Source: Nautiliaceae bacterium (GTDB lineage Bacteria > Campylobacterota > Campylobacteria > Campylobacterales > Nautiliaceae). Taken from it: a stretch of 10,743 bases of DNA. The position numbers and the translations under genes were made by a program. The notes beneath the pieces are model-generated. The model had not been told where the DNA came from, made no database searches, and saw only the letters and a list, made by a program, of their open reading frames with translations. The stretch is from positions 1 to 10,743 of the forward strand of contig JALVUH010000036.1 in NCBI GenBank assembly GCA_027035735.1. Reading direction: 5' to 3'. This document shows, in pieces, positions 1-6,071 of the stretch. Position 1 is the stretch's first letter, and the number at the start of each line of letters is the position of its first letter.

Positions 1-1
1 A

Positions 2-25
2 AAAGGAAAAATTCCTTTATTTTTT
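2..25 (+). terminator. Probable intrinsic terminator of an upstream gene lying outside the window
   Basis: A 7-bp inverted repeat, AAAGGAA at 2-8 and TTCCTTT at 12-18 with an AAA loop, is followed after one A by six T at 20-25. This is the layout of a Rho-independent terminator, but the stem has only two G-C pairs, so it would be weak. It sits directly before the -35 box of the operon promoter, as expected at an operon boundary. No part of the upstream gene is visible, so its identity and direction are unknown. Confidence 0.45.
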
Positions 26-26
26 C

Positions 27-55
27 TTGCAAATTCTACTAAAATAACTTATAAT
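27..55 (+). promoter_or_regulatory. Sigma70-type promoter of the ribosomal protein operon
   Basis: A perfect -10 hexamer TATAAT lies at 50-55. Exactly 17 bp upstream is TTGCAA at 27-32, which matches the -35 consensus at 4 of 6 bases. The spacer is very A+T rich. Transcription would begin near 61-63, giving a leader of about 40 nt before rpsJ. No other convincing promoter was seen in the intergenic gaps, so this is probably the main start for the whole gene string. Such A+T-rich DNA produces chance -10 boxes, but the spacing and the position just ahead of the first gene support this one. Confidence 0.7.
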
Positions 56-63
56 TTCACTCC

Positions 64-91
64 AAAAGCGTGGAAAACCACGAGATCTTTT
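64..91 (+). promoter_or_regulatory. Hairpin in the short 5' leader of rpsJ
   Basis: The predicted leader contains a perfect 5-bp stem, CGTGG at 69-73 and CCACG at 78-82, closed by an AAAA loop. An outer stem can form between AAAAG (64-68) and CTTTT (87-91), leaving AGAT (83-86) as a one-sided bulge. The Shine-Dalgarno AAAAGG (92-97) begins immediately after the outer stem. In E. coli the S10 operon is repressed by L4 acting on a much longer leader; whether this small element does anything similar is unknown. It could also simply stabilise the 5' end. Confidence 0.45.
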
Positions 92-103
92 AAAAGGATG
101 AAC

Positions 104-412
104 ATGGAAAAAATTAGAATCAAACTTCAAGCATATGACCACAGAGTGCTTGATAAAGCAGTAGGAATTATTACAGAAGCTATCAAAAGAACTGGAGCGG
201 AAGTAAAAGGACCTATTCCATTACCTACAAAAATTAGAAGATATACAGTTTTAAGATCACCTCACATCAATAAAGATAGTAGAGAACAATTTGAAATAAG
301 AATTCATAGAAGACTTATTGATGTTGTGAATGCATTGCCTGATACGGTGGATCAACTTATGAAACTTGAGTTGGCACCAGAGGTAGATGTAGAAGTTAGG
401 GCATTAAGTTAA
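104..412 (+). CDS. rpsJ: 30S ribosomal protein S10
   Basis: S10 is a small-subunit head protein and, as NusE, also pairs with NusB in transcription antitermination. The frame encodes 102 residues, the normal family length. It opens MEKIRIKLQAYDHRVLD and carries the conserved RSPHINKDSREQFEIR stretch at about 51-66. An ATG at 98 would add two residues, but the Shine-Dalgarno AAAAGG (92-97) touches that codon directly, whereas it lies 6 nt from the ATG at 104. Family members also start like the shorter form, so 104 is preferred. This is the first gene of the operon, preceded by the promoter and hairpin leader. The stop codon TAA is part of the next gene's Shine-Dalgarno, TAAGGAG. Confidence 0.97.
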   Translation: MEKIRIKLQAYDHRVLDKAVGIITEAIKRTGAEVKGPIPLPTKIRRYTVLRSPHINKDSREQFEIRIHRRLIDVVNALPDTVDQLMKLELAPEVDVEVRALS

Positions 413-422
413 GGAGAATTGA

Positions 423-1007
423 ATGGAATTTATAGTTGAAAAAATAGGAATGAGTAGGACGGTAGGAGTTCCAAGCGTTCCGGTTACTTTATTAAAAATT
501 GTACCGGCTAAAGTTTGTGAAATTAAAGATGAAAATGAAAAAAGAGCTTTAGTTGCTTATGCACATGGTAAAAAAATAAATAAACCTATTGAAGGTATGC
601 AAAAAAAATATGGACTTTCTAAAGAATTTAACAGATTTGTTGAACTTAAAGTTGCAAACACTGAAGCAGGTGATTTGGATGTTACTCCATTAAATGAAGC
701 TAAAAAAGTAAAAATTACTTTCAAAAGCAAAGGTAGAGGTTTTGCTGGTGTTATGAAAAGACATGGATTCGCAGGTGGTCCAGGAGGACATGGTTCTAGA
801 TTTCATAGAGCACCAGGTTCAATTGGTAACTGTGAATTCCCAGGTCGTGTTATGCCAGGTAAAAAAATGCCAGGACATTATGGAAACAAAAATGTAACTG
901 TAAATGCAGAAGTACTTGAATTTGATCCAGAAATGGGTGTTTTAGTAATTAAAGGAAGCGTTCCAGGAGCTAATGGAAGTCTTGGTAAAGTAAGGATTGT
1001 GAAATGA
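423..1007 (+). CDS. rplC: 50S ribosomal protein L3
   Basis: L3 is an early-assembly 23S rRNA-binding protein whose long loop reaches toward the peptidyl transferase centre. The product is 194 residues, somewhat shorter than the E. coli protein. It has the KIGMSR start region, the glycine-rich stretch with HGFAGGPGGHGSRFHR at about 114-129, and GKKMPGHYGNKNVTV at about 146-160. The residue aligning with the methylated glutamine of E. coli L3 (Gln150, target of PrmB) is a histidine here (His152), as in many other bacteria, so this modification is not expected. An AAGGAG Shine-Dalgarno (411-416) gives 6 nt spacing to ATG. The end overlaps rplD by 4 nt (ATGA), which suggests translational coupling. 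Confidence 0.97.
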   Translation: MEFIVEKIGMSRTVGVPSVPVTLLKIVPAKVCEIKDENEKRALVAYAHGKKINKPIEGMQKKYGLSKEFNRFVELKVANTEAGDLDVTPLNEAKKVKITFKSKGRGFAGVMKRHGFAGGPGGHGSRFHRAPGSIGNCEFPGRVMPGKKMPGHYGNKNVTVNAEVLEFDPEMGVLVIKGSVPGANGSLGKVRIVK

Positions 1008-1591
1008 GTGTAAAATATGAAGTAATTAATCAATTACCTGAAGATTTTCAAGGTATTAATCCACATAACTTATATCTTTATGTAAAAGCATACCTTGCTA
1101 ATCAAAGAGCAGGTACAGCTCATACAAAAACAAGAGGTGAAGTTAGCGGTGGTGGTAAAAAACCATTTAGACAAAAAGGTTTAGGTAGAGCTAGACAAGG
1201 AAGTATTAGAGCGCCTCATTTTGTTGGTGGTGGTGTAGCTCATGGGCCAAGAAATGAAAGAGATTGGTCTCAAAAACTTAATAAAAAACAAAAAAGAGTT
1301 GCACTTAAATATGCACTTAATGAAAAAGCAGAAAATGGAAAACTATTTGTAGTTGATTCAATTAAAATTGAATCTGGAAAAACAAAAGATGCAGCAAATT
1401 ATTTAAAAGAATTTAATCAAAGAGACTATTTAATAGTTGTTGATGATATGGATGAAAAAACATTTTTAGCATTTAGAAATATTCCTAATGTTTATATTAT
1501 TACACCAGAAGAATTAAATGCTTATTATGCAAGTGTATTCAAAAGCATAATATTTGATAAAAAAGCATTTGATAAAGTTATAAAGGGCTAA
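1004..1591 (+). CDS. rplD: 50S ribosomal protein L4
   Basis: L4 binds 23S rRNA and, with L22, narrows the peptide exit tunnel. In E. coli it also represses the S10 operon through the leader. The 195-residue product shows the family's basic extended loop at about 40-81, with TKTRGEVSGGGKKPFRQKG and GRARQGSIRAPHFVGGG. This loop is the part that lines the tunnel and the site of macrolide-resistance changes in other bacteria. The C-terminal half (about 95-190) forms the globular domain. The start ATG overlaps the rplC stop, and AAGGA at 992-996 inside rplC gives 7 nt spacing. Whether this L4 regulates its own operon cannot be told from sequence; the leader is far shorter than in E. coli. Confidence 0.97.
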   Translation: MSVKYEVINQLPEDFQGINPHNLYLYVKAYLANQRAGTAHTKTRGEVSGGGKKPFRQKGLGRARQGSIRAPHFVGGGVAHGPRNERDWSQKLNKKQKRVALKYALNEKAENGKLFVVDSIKIESGKTKDAANYLKEFNQRDYLIVVDDMDEKTFLAFRNIPNVYIITPEELNAYYASVFKSIIFDKKAFDKVIKG

Positions 1592-1594
1592 GCT

Positions 1595-1876
1595 ATGGCA
1601 GATATTACAGATATTAAATCAATAGTTTATACAGAAAAAGCATTAAACCTTCAAGAAGAAGGTTATTTAGTAGTGCAAACTACACCAAAAGTTACTAAAA
1701 ATCAATTAAAACAAATTTTTAAGGAATATTTCGGAGTTACACCAATTAAAATCAATTCACTAAGACAAAAAGGTAAAGTGAAAAGATTTAGAGGAATTGA
1801 AGGTAAAAGACCAGATTATAAAAAATTCTATGTTAAATTACCTGAAGATGCAAAACTTGAAAGCCTAAGTGTATAA
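1595..1876 (+). CDS. rplW: 50S ribosomal protein L23
   Basis: L23 sits at the exit of the peptide tunnel and is the docking site for trigger factor and the signal recognition particle. The product is 93 residues, typical of bacterial L23. It has the N-terminal pattern IKSIVYTEKALNL at about 7-19, the segment TKNQLKQIFKEYFGV at about 34-48, and a basic loop KGKVKRFRG at about 59-67 that inserts into rRNA. AAGGG at 1583-1587 lies 7 nt before the ATG, which follows the rplD stop after 3 nt. The tunnel-exit role links functionally to secY at the far end of the same operon. Confidence 0.96.
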   Translation: MADITDIKSIVYTEKALNLQEEGYLVVQTTPKVTKNQLKQIFKEYFGVTPIKINSLRQKGKVKRFRGIEGKRPDYKKFYVKLPEDAKLESLSV

Positions 1877-1886
1877 AGGGAAAAAA

Positions 1887-2711
1887 ATGGGAATCAAAAC
1901 ATATAAACCATATACACCGTCAAGAAGATTTATGACAACACTAGATAATAGTGATATTACTTCTAAGCCGACGGTTAAAAAACTTTTAATTAAACTGCCA
2001 GCAAAAGCTGGTAGAAATAATATGGGTAGAATTACTTCTCGCCATAGAGAAGCAGGACACAAAAAACTTTACAGAATCATAGATTTTAAAAGAAATAAAT
2101 TTGGAGTACCTGGTAAAGTTGTTACTGTTGAATATGATCCATATAGAAATTGTAGAATTTGTCTAATCTCTTATGCTGATGGAGATAAAAGATATATCAT
2201 TCAACCTGAAGGTCTAAAAGTTGGTGATACTGTAATGGCAGCTGAGGGTGGTCTTGATATTTTACCAGGTAATGCTATGAAACTTAAAAATATTCCAGTA
2301 GGTACTGTAGTTCATAATGTTGAAATGAAACCTGGTAAAGGTGGACAAATAGCAAGAGCTGCAGGAAATAGCTGCCAAATTATGGGTAGAGAAGGAAAAT
2401 ATGTAATTCTTAGACTTCCAAGTGGTGAAATGAGAAAAATTCTTGGTGAATGTATGGCAACAATTGGAACTGTTGGAAATGCAGATTATCAAAATATTAC
2501 TATTGGTAAAGCTGGTAGAAGTAGATGGCTTGGTATTAGACCTCAAACAAGAGGTATTGCTATGAACCCAGTTGACCATCCACATGGTGGTGGTGAAGGT
2601 AGAAGTAAAGGTAATCACCCTGTTACACCTTGGGGAATGCCTACTAAAGGTTATAAAACTAGAAAGAAAAAACCATCTGATAAATATATAATTTCAAGAA
2701 GAAAGAAATAA
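1887..2711 (+). CDS. rplB: 50S ribosomal protein L2
   Basis: L2 is a large, highly conserved 23S rRNA-binding protein needed for subunit joining and peptidyl transferase activity. From the ATG at 1887 the product is 274 residues, the family norm. The near-invariant MNPVDHPHGGGEGR motif is at about 226-239; His231 corresponds to the functionally critical His229 of E. coli. A GTG at 1869 would add six residues, but it lies inside the end of rplW and upstream of the AAAGGG Shine-Dalgarno (1875-1880). The ATG gives a standard spacing and the usual family start MGIKTYKPYTPSRR. A stable hairpin lies within the coding sequence at 1995-2014. The stop codon overlaps the ribosome-binding site of rpsS. 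Confidence 0.97.
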   Translation: MGIKTYKPYTPSRRFMTTLDNSDITSKPTVKKLLIKLPAKAGRNNMGRITSRHREAGHKKLYRIIDFKRNKFGVPGKVVTVEYDPYRNCRICLISYADGDKRYIIQPEGLKVGDTVMAAEGGLDILPGNAMKLKNIPVGTVVHNVEMKPGKGGQIARAAGNSCQIMGREGKYVILRLPSGEMRKILGECMATIGTVGNADYQNITIGKAGRSRWLGIRPQTRGIAMNPVDHPHGGGEGRSKGNHPVTPWGMPTKGYKTRKKKPSDKYIISRRKK

Positions 2712-2720
2712 GGATAGGAC

Positions 2721-3002
2721 ATGGCTAGAAGTTTAAAAAAAGGTCCTTTCGTAGATGACCATTTAATGAAAAAAGTGCTTAAAGCAAAAGAAGAAAAAAA
2801 TCCAAAACCAATTAAAACTTGGTCAAGAAGAAGTACAATTGTTCCTGAAATGATAGGACTTACTATTAATGTTCATAATGGTAGAGATTTTGTACCAGTT
2901 TATATTACAGAAAGACATGTAGGATTTAAACTTGGTGAATTTGCTCCTACTAGAACTTTTAGAGGTCATAAAGGTTCTGTTCAAAAGAAAATAGGTAAGT
3001 AA
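2721..3002 (+). CDS. rpsS: 30S ribosomal protein S19
   Basis: S19 lies in the head of the small subunit, forms a complex with S13 and contacts 16S rRNA near the A site. The product is 93 residues, standard length, and opens with the near-universal MARSLKKGPFVDDHL. The motifs IKTWSRRSTIVPEMIG (about 31-46) and GFKLGEFAPTRTFRGH (about 68-83) are intact. The start follows TAAGGATAGG at 2709-2718, in which the rplB stop codon and the Shine-Dalgarno overlap. The identical 10-mer recurs at the downstream end of this gene (3000-3009), before rplV. Confidence 0.97.
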   Translation: MARSLKKGPFVDDHLMKKVLKAKEEKNPKPIKTWSRRSTIVPEMIGLTINVHNGRDFVPVYITERHVGFKLGEFAPTRTFRGHKGSVQKKIGK

Positions 3003-3011
3003 GGATAGGTG

Positions 3012-3332
3012 ATGAGTAAAGCAGTATTAAGATTTATTAGACTTTCACCAACTAAAGCTAGACTTATAGCAAGAGAAATTCAAGGAATGAATGGTGAAGA
3101 AGCTCTTGCAAAGTTAGAATTTATGCCAAATAAGGCAGCAAGAGTAATTGCTAAAGTGTTAACTAGTGCAATTGCAAATGGTGGTTATGATGCAAATGAA
3201 GTTGTTGTAAAATCATGTAGAGTTGATAGAGGTCCATATCTTAAAAGATTTAGACCAAGAGCAAGAGGTATGGCAAGTAAAATTTTAAAACCAACAGCTC
3301 ATATCTATGTAGAAGTTGAAAAGGAAAGCTAA
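3012..3332 (+). CDS. rplV: 50S ribosomal protein L22
   Basis: L22 binds several 23S rRNA domains and, with L4, lines the peptide exit tunnel. From the ATG at 3012 the product is 106 residues. The N-terminal helix region has the family pattern IRLSPTKARLIAREIQGM at about 9-26. The long beta-hairpin that lines the tunnel is at about 70-92, with DRGPYLKRFRPRARGMASKI. A GTG at 3009 would add one methionine, but the AAGGA Shine-Dalgarno (3001-3005) is only 3 nt from it and 6 nt from the ATG, so the ATG is preferred. The stop codon overlaps the rpsC start by one base (TAATG). Confidence 0.96.
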   Translation: MSKAVLRFIRLSPTKARLIAREIQGMNGEEALAKLEFMPNKAARVIAKVLTSAIANGGYDANEVVVKSCRVDRGPYLKRFRPRARGMASKILKPTAHIYVEVEKES

Positions 3333-4057
3333 TGGGTCAAAAAACAAATCCAATCGGACTAAGACTTGGTATTAACAGAAACTGGAGAAGTAGATGGTTT
3401 ATTAATTATAACACTATGCCTGAGAATGTACTTAGTGATTATGAACTTAGAAAATTCTTAAAGAAAAAACTTTATTATGCTGGAATTAGTGATATTATCA
3501 TTGAAAGAACACCTAAAAAAGTTAGAATTACTATTTTTGCAGCAAAACCTGGAATTATTATAGGAAAAGGTGGTAGTGAAATTGAAGCTCTAAAAAAAGA
3601 ACTTCAAAAAAAATTACCTAATAAAGAACTTATTTTAAATATTAAAGAAGAAAGAAAACCTCAAATTTCAGCGCAACTTGCAGCTGAAAATGTTGCTACT
3701 CAAATTGAAAGAAGGGTAGCATTTAGAAGAGCTATGAAAAAAGTTATTCAAAATGCTCTAAAAGCTGGAGCAAAAGGAATTAAAGTTCAAGTTTCAGGAA
3801 GACTTAACGGTGCTGAAATGGCAAGAACTGAGTGGTATCTTGAAGGAAGAGTTCCACTTCATACTCTAAGAGCTAAAATTGATTATGGTTTTGCTGAAGC
3901 TCTTACTACTTATGGAATTATTGGTGTTAAAGTTTGGATTTTCAAAGGTGAAGTTTTACAAAGAAGAAATAATCAAGTAGAATCATCTTCAACAGAGGAA
4001 AGAAAACCTCAAAGAAGAAGAAAAGGACGCAGAAATGTTAATGCCAAAAAGAACTAA
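3332..4057 (+). CDS. rpsC: 30S ribosomal protein S3
   Basis: S3 is a small-subunit head protein at the mRNA entry channel, with a role in mRNA unwinding. The product is 241 residues. It opens MGQKTNPIGLRLGI. A KH domain has its GKGG loop at about 78-81, preceded by KPGIIIG. The C-terminal domain includes GRLNGAEMARTEWYLEGRVPL at about 156-176. The last 30 or so residues are a strongly basic, low-complexity tail (ERKPQRRRKGRRN), slightly longer than in E. coli. The start overlaps the rplV stop by one base, with AAAAGGA at 3319-3325. The last 23 nt overlap the start of rplP, whose ribosome-binding site lies within this tail. Confidence 0.97.
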   Translation: MGQKTNPIGLRLGINRNWRSRWFINYNTMPENVLSDYELRKFLKKKLYYAGISDIIIERTPKKVRITIFAAKPGIIIGKGGSEIEALKKELQKKLPNKELILNIKEERKPQISAQLAAENVATQIERRVAFRRAMKKVIQNALKAGAKGIKVQVSGRLNGAEMARTEWYLEGRVPLHTLRAKIDYGFAEALTTYGIIGVKVWIFKGEVLQRRNNQVESSSTEERKPQRRRKGRRNVNAKKN

Positions 4058-4460
4058 ATATAGAAAGCAACAAAAAGGTAGAAATAGAGGTAAAGCATAT
4101 AGAGGAAATTCTCTAGCTTTTGGAACATATGGACTTAAAGCAATTGAACTTGGAAGAATCAATTCAAGACAAATTGAAGCTGGAAGGGTAGCTCTTTCTA
4201 GAACAATGAAAAGAACAGGGAAAATTTGGATTAGAGTATTCCCTGATAAACCTTTAACTTCAAAACCTGTTGGGGTGAGAATGGGTAAAGGTAAAGGAAG
4301 CGTTGAAGAGTGGGTTATGAATATTAAACCTGGTAGAATTATTTTTGAAATTACAGGTGTTGATAACGATACAGCTCTAAGAGCGCTTAGACTTGCAGCT
4401 GCAAAACTTCCTTTTAAAACTAAAATAGTTACAATGGAGAGTGAAAATGAGCTATACTAA
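4035..4460 (+). CDS. rplP: 50S ribosomal protein L16
   Basis: L16 organises the A-site region of the large subunit and is a late-assembly protein. The product is 141 residues. It begins MLMPKRTKYRKQQKGRNRG, closely matching the family start, so the ATG at 4035 is favoured over the in-frame ATG at 4041. GGA at 4025-4027 gives 7 nt spacing. GTYGLKAIELGRINSRQIEAG spans about 30-50, and RMGKGKGSVEEWV about 82-94. The gene begins 23 nt inside rpsC in another frame, and its own end overlaps rpmC by 14 nt. It is therefore bracketed by the two deepest overlaps of the operon, consistent with tight translational coupling. Confidence 0.96.
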   Translation: MLMPKRTKYRKQQKGRNRGKAYRGNSLAFGTYGLKAIELGRINSRQIEAGRVALSRTMKRTGKIWIRVFPDKPLTSKPVGVRMGKGKGSVEEWVMNIKPGRIIFEITGVDNDTALRALRLAAAKLPFKTKIVTMESENELY

Positions 4461-4653
4461 ATTAAATTTTGAAGAACTGCTTCAAAAAAGTGAAGCAGAA
4501 TTACAAGAACTTTTAAAAAATAAAAAAATGGAACTATTTGAAACTAGAATGAAACTTAAAACTATGCAGCTTCAAGACACATCTTTGGTTTCTAAAATTA
4601 GAAAAGACATCGCAAGAATTAAAACTGCGATGAGACAAAAAAGGGGTAACTAA
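4447..4653 (+). CDS. rpmC: 50S ribosomal protein L29
   Basis: L29 is a small helical-hairpin protein at the tunnel exit next to L23, contributing to the docking surface for nascent-chain factors. From the ATG at 4447 the product is 68 residues. Two long helices are evident: one around 8-36, rich in Glu, Leu and Lys, and one around 44-65 with TSLVSKIRKDIARIKTAM. A GTG at 4441 would add two residues, but it is itself part of the GGAGAG Shine-Dalgarno (4436-4441), so the ATG is chosen. The gene starts 14 nt inside the end of rplP and overlaps rpsQ by one base (TAATG). Confidence 0.94.
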   Translation: MSYTKLNFEELLQKSEAELQELLKNKKMELFETRMKLKTMQLQDTSLVSKIRKDIARIKTAMRQKRGN

Positions 4654-4898
4654 TGCCTAAAAGAGTTATTCAAGGAAAAGTTATTAAAAAAACAGGTGAT
4701 AAAACTATTAATGTTTTAGTTGAAAGAAAAGTTTTACACCCAAAATATCATAAAATTGTTAAAAAATTTAAAAAATACCTTGTTCATGATGAAAAAAATG
4801 AAGCAAATGTTGGTGATGTTGTAAGGGCAATTGAGCATAGACCAATTTCTAAAAGAAAAACGTTTGTTCTTACAGAAATTGTTGAAAGAGGAGAATAA
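4653..4898 (+). CDS. rpsQ: 30S ribosomal protein S17
   Basis: S17 is a primary 16S rRNA-binding protein with an OB fold, important for early assembly of the small-subunit body. The product is 81 residues, normal length. It has the conserved GKVIKKTGDKTINVLVERKVLHPKY run split over about 8-32, the basic KFKKYLVHDE at about 38-47, and the GDVVRAIEHRPISKRKTF signature at about 54-71. AAGGGG at 4641-4646 precedes the ATG by 6 nt. In E. coli this is the last gene of the S10 operon. Here only 2 nt separate it from rplN, so no operon boundary exists. Confidence 0.96.
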   Translation: MPKRVIQGKVIKKTGDKTINVLVERKVLHPKYHKIVKKFKKYLVHDEKNEANVGDVVRAIEHRPISKRKTFVLTEIVERGE

Positions 4899-4900
4899 AC

Positions 4901-5269
4901 ATGATTCAACCATTTACAAGATTAAAAGTAGCTGATAACAGCGGTGCAAAAGAAATTATGTGTATTAAAGTTTTGGGAGGGTCAAAAAGAAGATATGCAA
5001 GAGTAGGTGACATTATTGTTGCCTCTGTTAAAAAAGCCCTTCCTAATGGTAAAATTAAAAAAGGACAAGTTGTTAAAGCTGTTGTAGTTAGAACTAAAAA
5101 AGAAGTTCAAAGAGAAAATGGCTCATTAATTAGATTTGATGATAACGCAGCTGTTATCATTGATGCTAAAAAAGAGCCAATTGGAACTCGTATTTTTGGT
5201 CCAATTGCTAGAGAAGTTAGATATGAAGGATTCCAAAAAATTACATCACTTGCACCGGAGGTGTTATAA
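4901..5269 (+). CDS. rplN: 50S ribosomal protein L14
   Basis: L14 is a compact 23S rRNA-binding protein at the subunit interface. It takes part in bridges to 16S rRNA and is the target of the silencing factor RsfS in bacteria. The product is exactly 122 residues, the family standard, and opens MIQPFTRLKVADNSGAKEIM. The signature KKALPNGKIKKGQVVKAVVVRT spans about 45-66, and the C-terminus KITSLAPEVL is typical. AGAGGAGA at 4887-4894 is a strong Shine-Dalgarno. In E. coli this gene begins the spc operon behind its own promoter; here no such promoter is seen. A perfect 8-bp inverted repeat lies in the coding sequence at 5139-5160. Confidence 0.97.
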   Translation: MIQPFTRLKVADNSGAKEIMCIKVLGGSKRRYARVGDIIVASVKKALPNGKIKKGQVVKAVVVRTKKEVQRENGSLIRFDDNAAVIIDAKKEPIGTRIFGPIAREVRYEGFQKITSLAPEVL

Positions 5270-5520
5270 TGGCAGCTAGAAAAAATATGCCTCCTAAATT
5301 TAAAATTAAAAGAGGCGATACTGTAAAAGTTATTACTGGAGATGATAAAGGTAAAACTGGTAAAGTTATAAAAGTATTACCTAAAGAAGCAAAAGTTATT
5401 GTTGAAGGTGTGAATATAGTTAAAAAGGCTGTAAAGCCTACTGAAGAAAACCCAAAAGGTGGGTTTATTACTATTGAAAAACCAATTCACATTTCAAACG
5501 TAAAAAAAGTAGAAGGCTAG
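5269..5520 (+). CDS. rplX: 50S ribosomal protein L24
   Basis: L24 is an assembly-initiating 23S rRNA-binding protein of the KOW family. The product is 83 residues, shorter than the E. coli protein. The KOW segment KRGDTVKVITGDDKGKTGKV spans about 14-33, followed by the VEGVNIVKKAVKP region and a C-terminal GGFITIEKPIHISNV (about 64-78). The start overlaps the rplN stop by one base (TAATG). It is served by GGAGGTG at 5257-5263, the most complete Shine-Dalgarno seen in the window. A second in-frame ATG seven codons in is not needed to explain the family alignment. A small hairpin with a GUAA loop lies at 5426-5439. Confidence 0.95.
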   Translation: MAARKNMPPKFKIKRGDTVKVITGDDKGKTGKVIKVLPKEAKVIVEGVNIVKKAVKPTEENPKGGFITIEKPIHISNVKKVEG

Positions 5521-5524
5521 GGCG

Positions 5525-6070
5525 ATGTTTGAAGTAAAAGAAAGATATTTAAAAGAAGTTAGACCAAAACTTGTAGAAGAATTTGATATTAAAAACCCAA
5601 TGCTAATTCCAAATCTTGAAAAAATTGTAGTTAGCGCTGGTGTTGGTGAAGGTGCAAGAGATAAGAAATTTCTTCAAAATGTTGCTGATACCTTAACTAT
5701 TATTACTGGTCAAAAAGCAGTAATTACACCTGCTAGAAAATCAGTAGCAGGTTTTAAAGTTAGAGAAGGTATGCCTGTTGGTGTAAAAGTTACTCTTAGA
5801 AATGATTATATGTGGAGTTTTTTACAAAAACTTATTTCTATTGCTCTTCCAAGAGTGAGAGACTTTAAAGGTGTTAATAGAAATGGATTTGATGGAAGAG
5901 GTAATTTTAACTTTGGTTTAACTGAACAACTTGTATTTACTGAAGTTGATTATGATTCAATTATCAAAGTTCATGGTATGAACATTAATATTTCAACAAC
6001 AACTGAAGACGATAAAATGGCTGAAAGAATGCTTGAACTTATCGGATTCCCATTTACAAAAGGAAAGTAA
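5525..6070 (+). CDS. rplE: 50S ribosomal protein L5
   Basis: L5 binds 5S rRNA and the P-site tRNA and forms part of the central protuberance of the large subunit. The product is 181 residues, standard. The conserved IPNLEKIVVSAGVGE lies at about 28-42. TGQKAVITPARKSVAGFKVR spans about 61-80, and LPRVRDFKGVNRNGFDGRGNF about 108-128. The gene starts 4 nt after the rplX stop, with AGAAGG at 5511-5516 as ribosome-binding site. In E. coli S8 represses the spc operon by binding mRNA at the rplX/rplE junction. No clear copy of that fold was recognised here by eye. Confidence 0.97.
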   Translation: MFEVKERYLKEVRPKLVEEFDIKNPMLIPNLEKIVVSAGVGEGARDKKFLQNVADTLTIITGQKAVITPARKSVAGFKVREGMPVGVKVTLRNDYMWSFLQKLISIALPRVRDFKGVNRNGFDGRGNFNFGLTEQLVFTEVDYDSIIKVHGMNINISTTTEDDKMAERMLELIGFPFTKGK

Positions 6071-6071
6071 A

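Noticed and set aside
601..612. Runs of eight A in coding sequence (for example in rplC at 601-608 and in rpsC near 3606-3613)
   Set aside because: They could permit polymerase slippage, but the frames are intact, nothing suggests programmed frameshifting, and A runs are common with AAA/AAT codon use here.
1865..2062. Minus-strand open frame of 65 codons opposite rplB
   Set aside because: It lies wholly opposite a conserved gene, has no recognisable family and no ribosome-binding context. It is a shadow of rplB codon use.
2262..2618. Minus-strand open frame of 118 codons, rich in Ser, Thr and Asn
   Set aside because: The composition is what the complement of GGT/AGA-rich rplB codons gives. 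It is antisense to conserved L2 sequence with no sign of a real protein.
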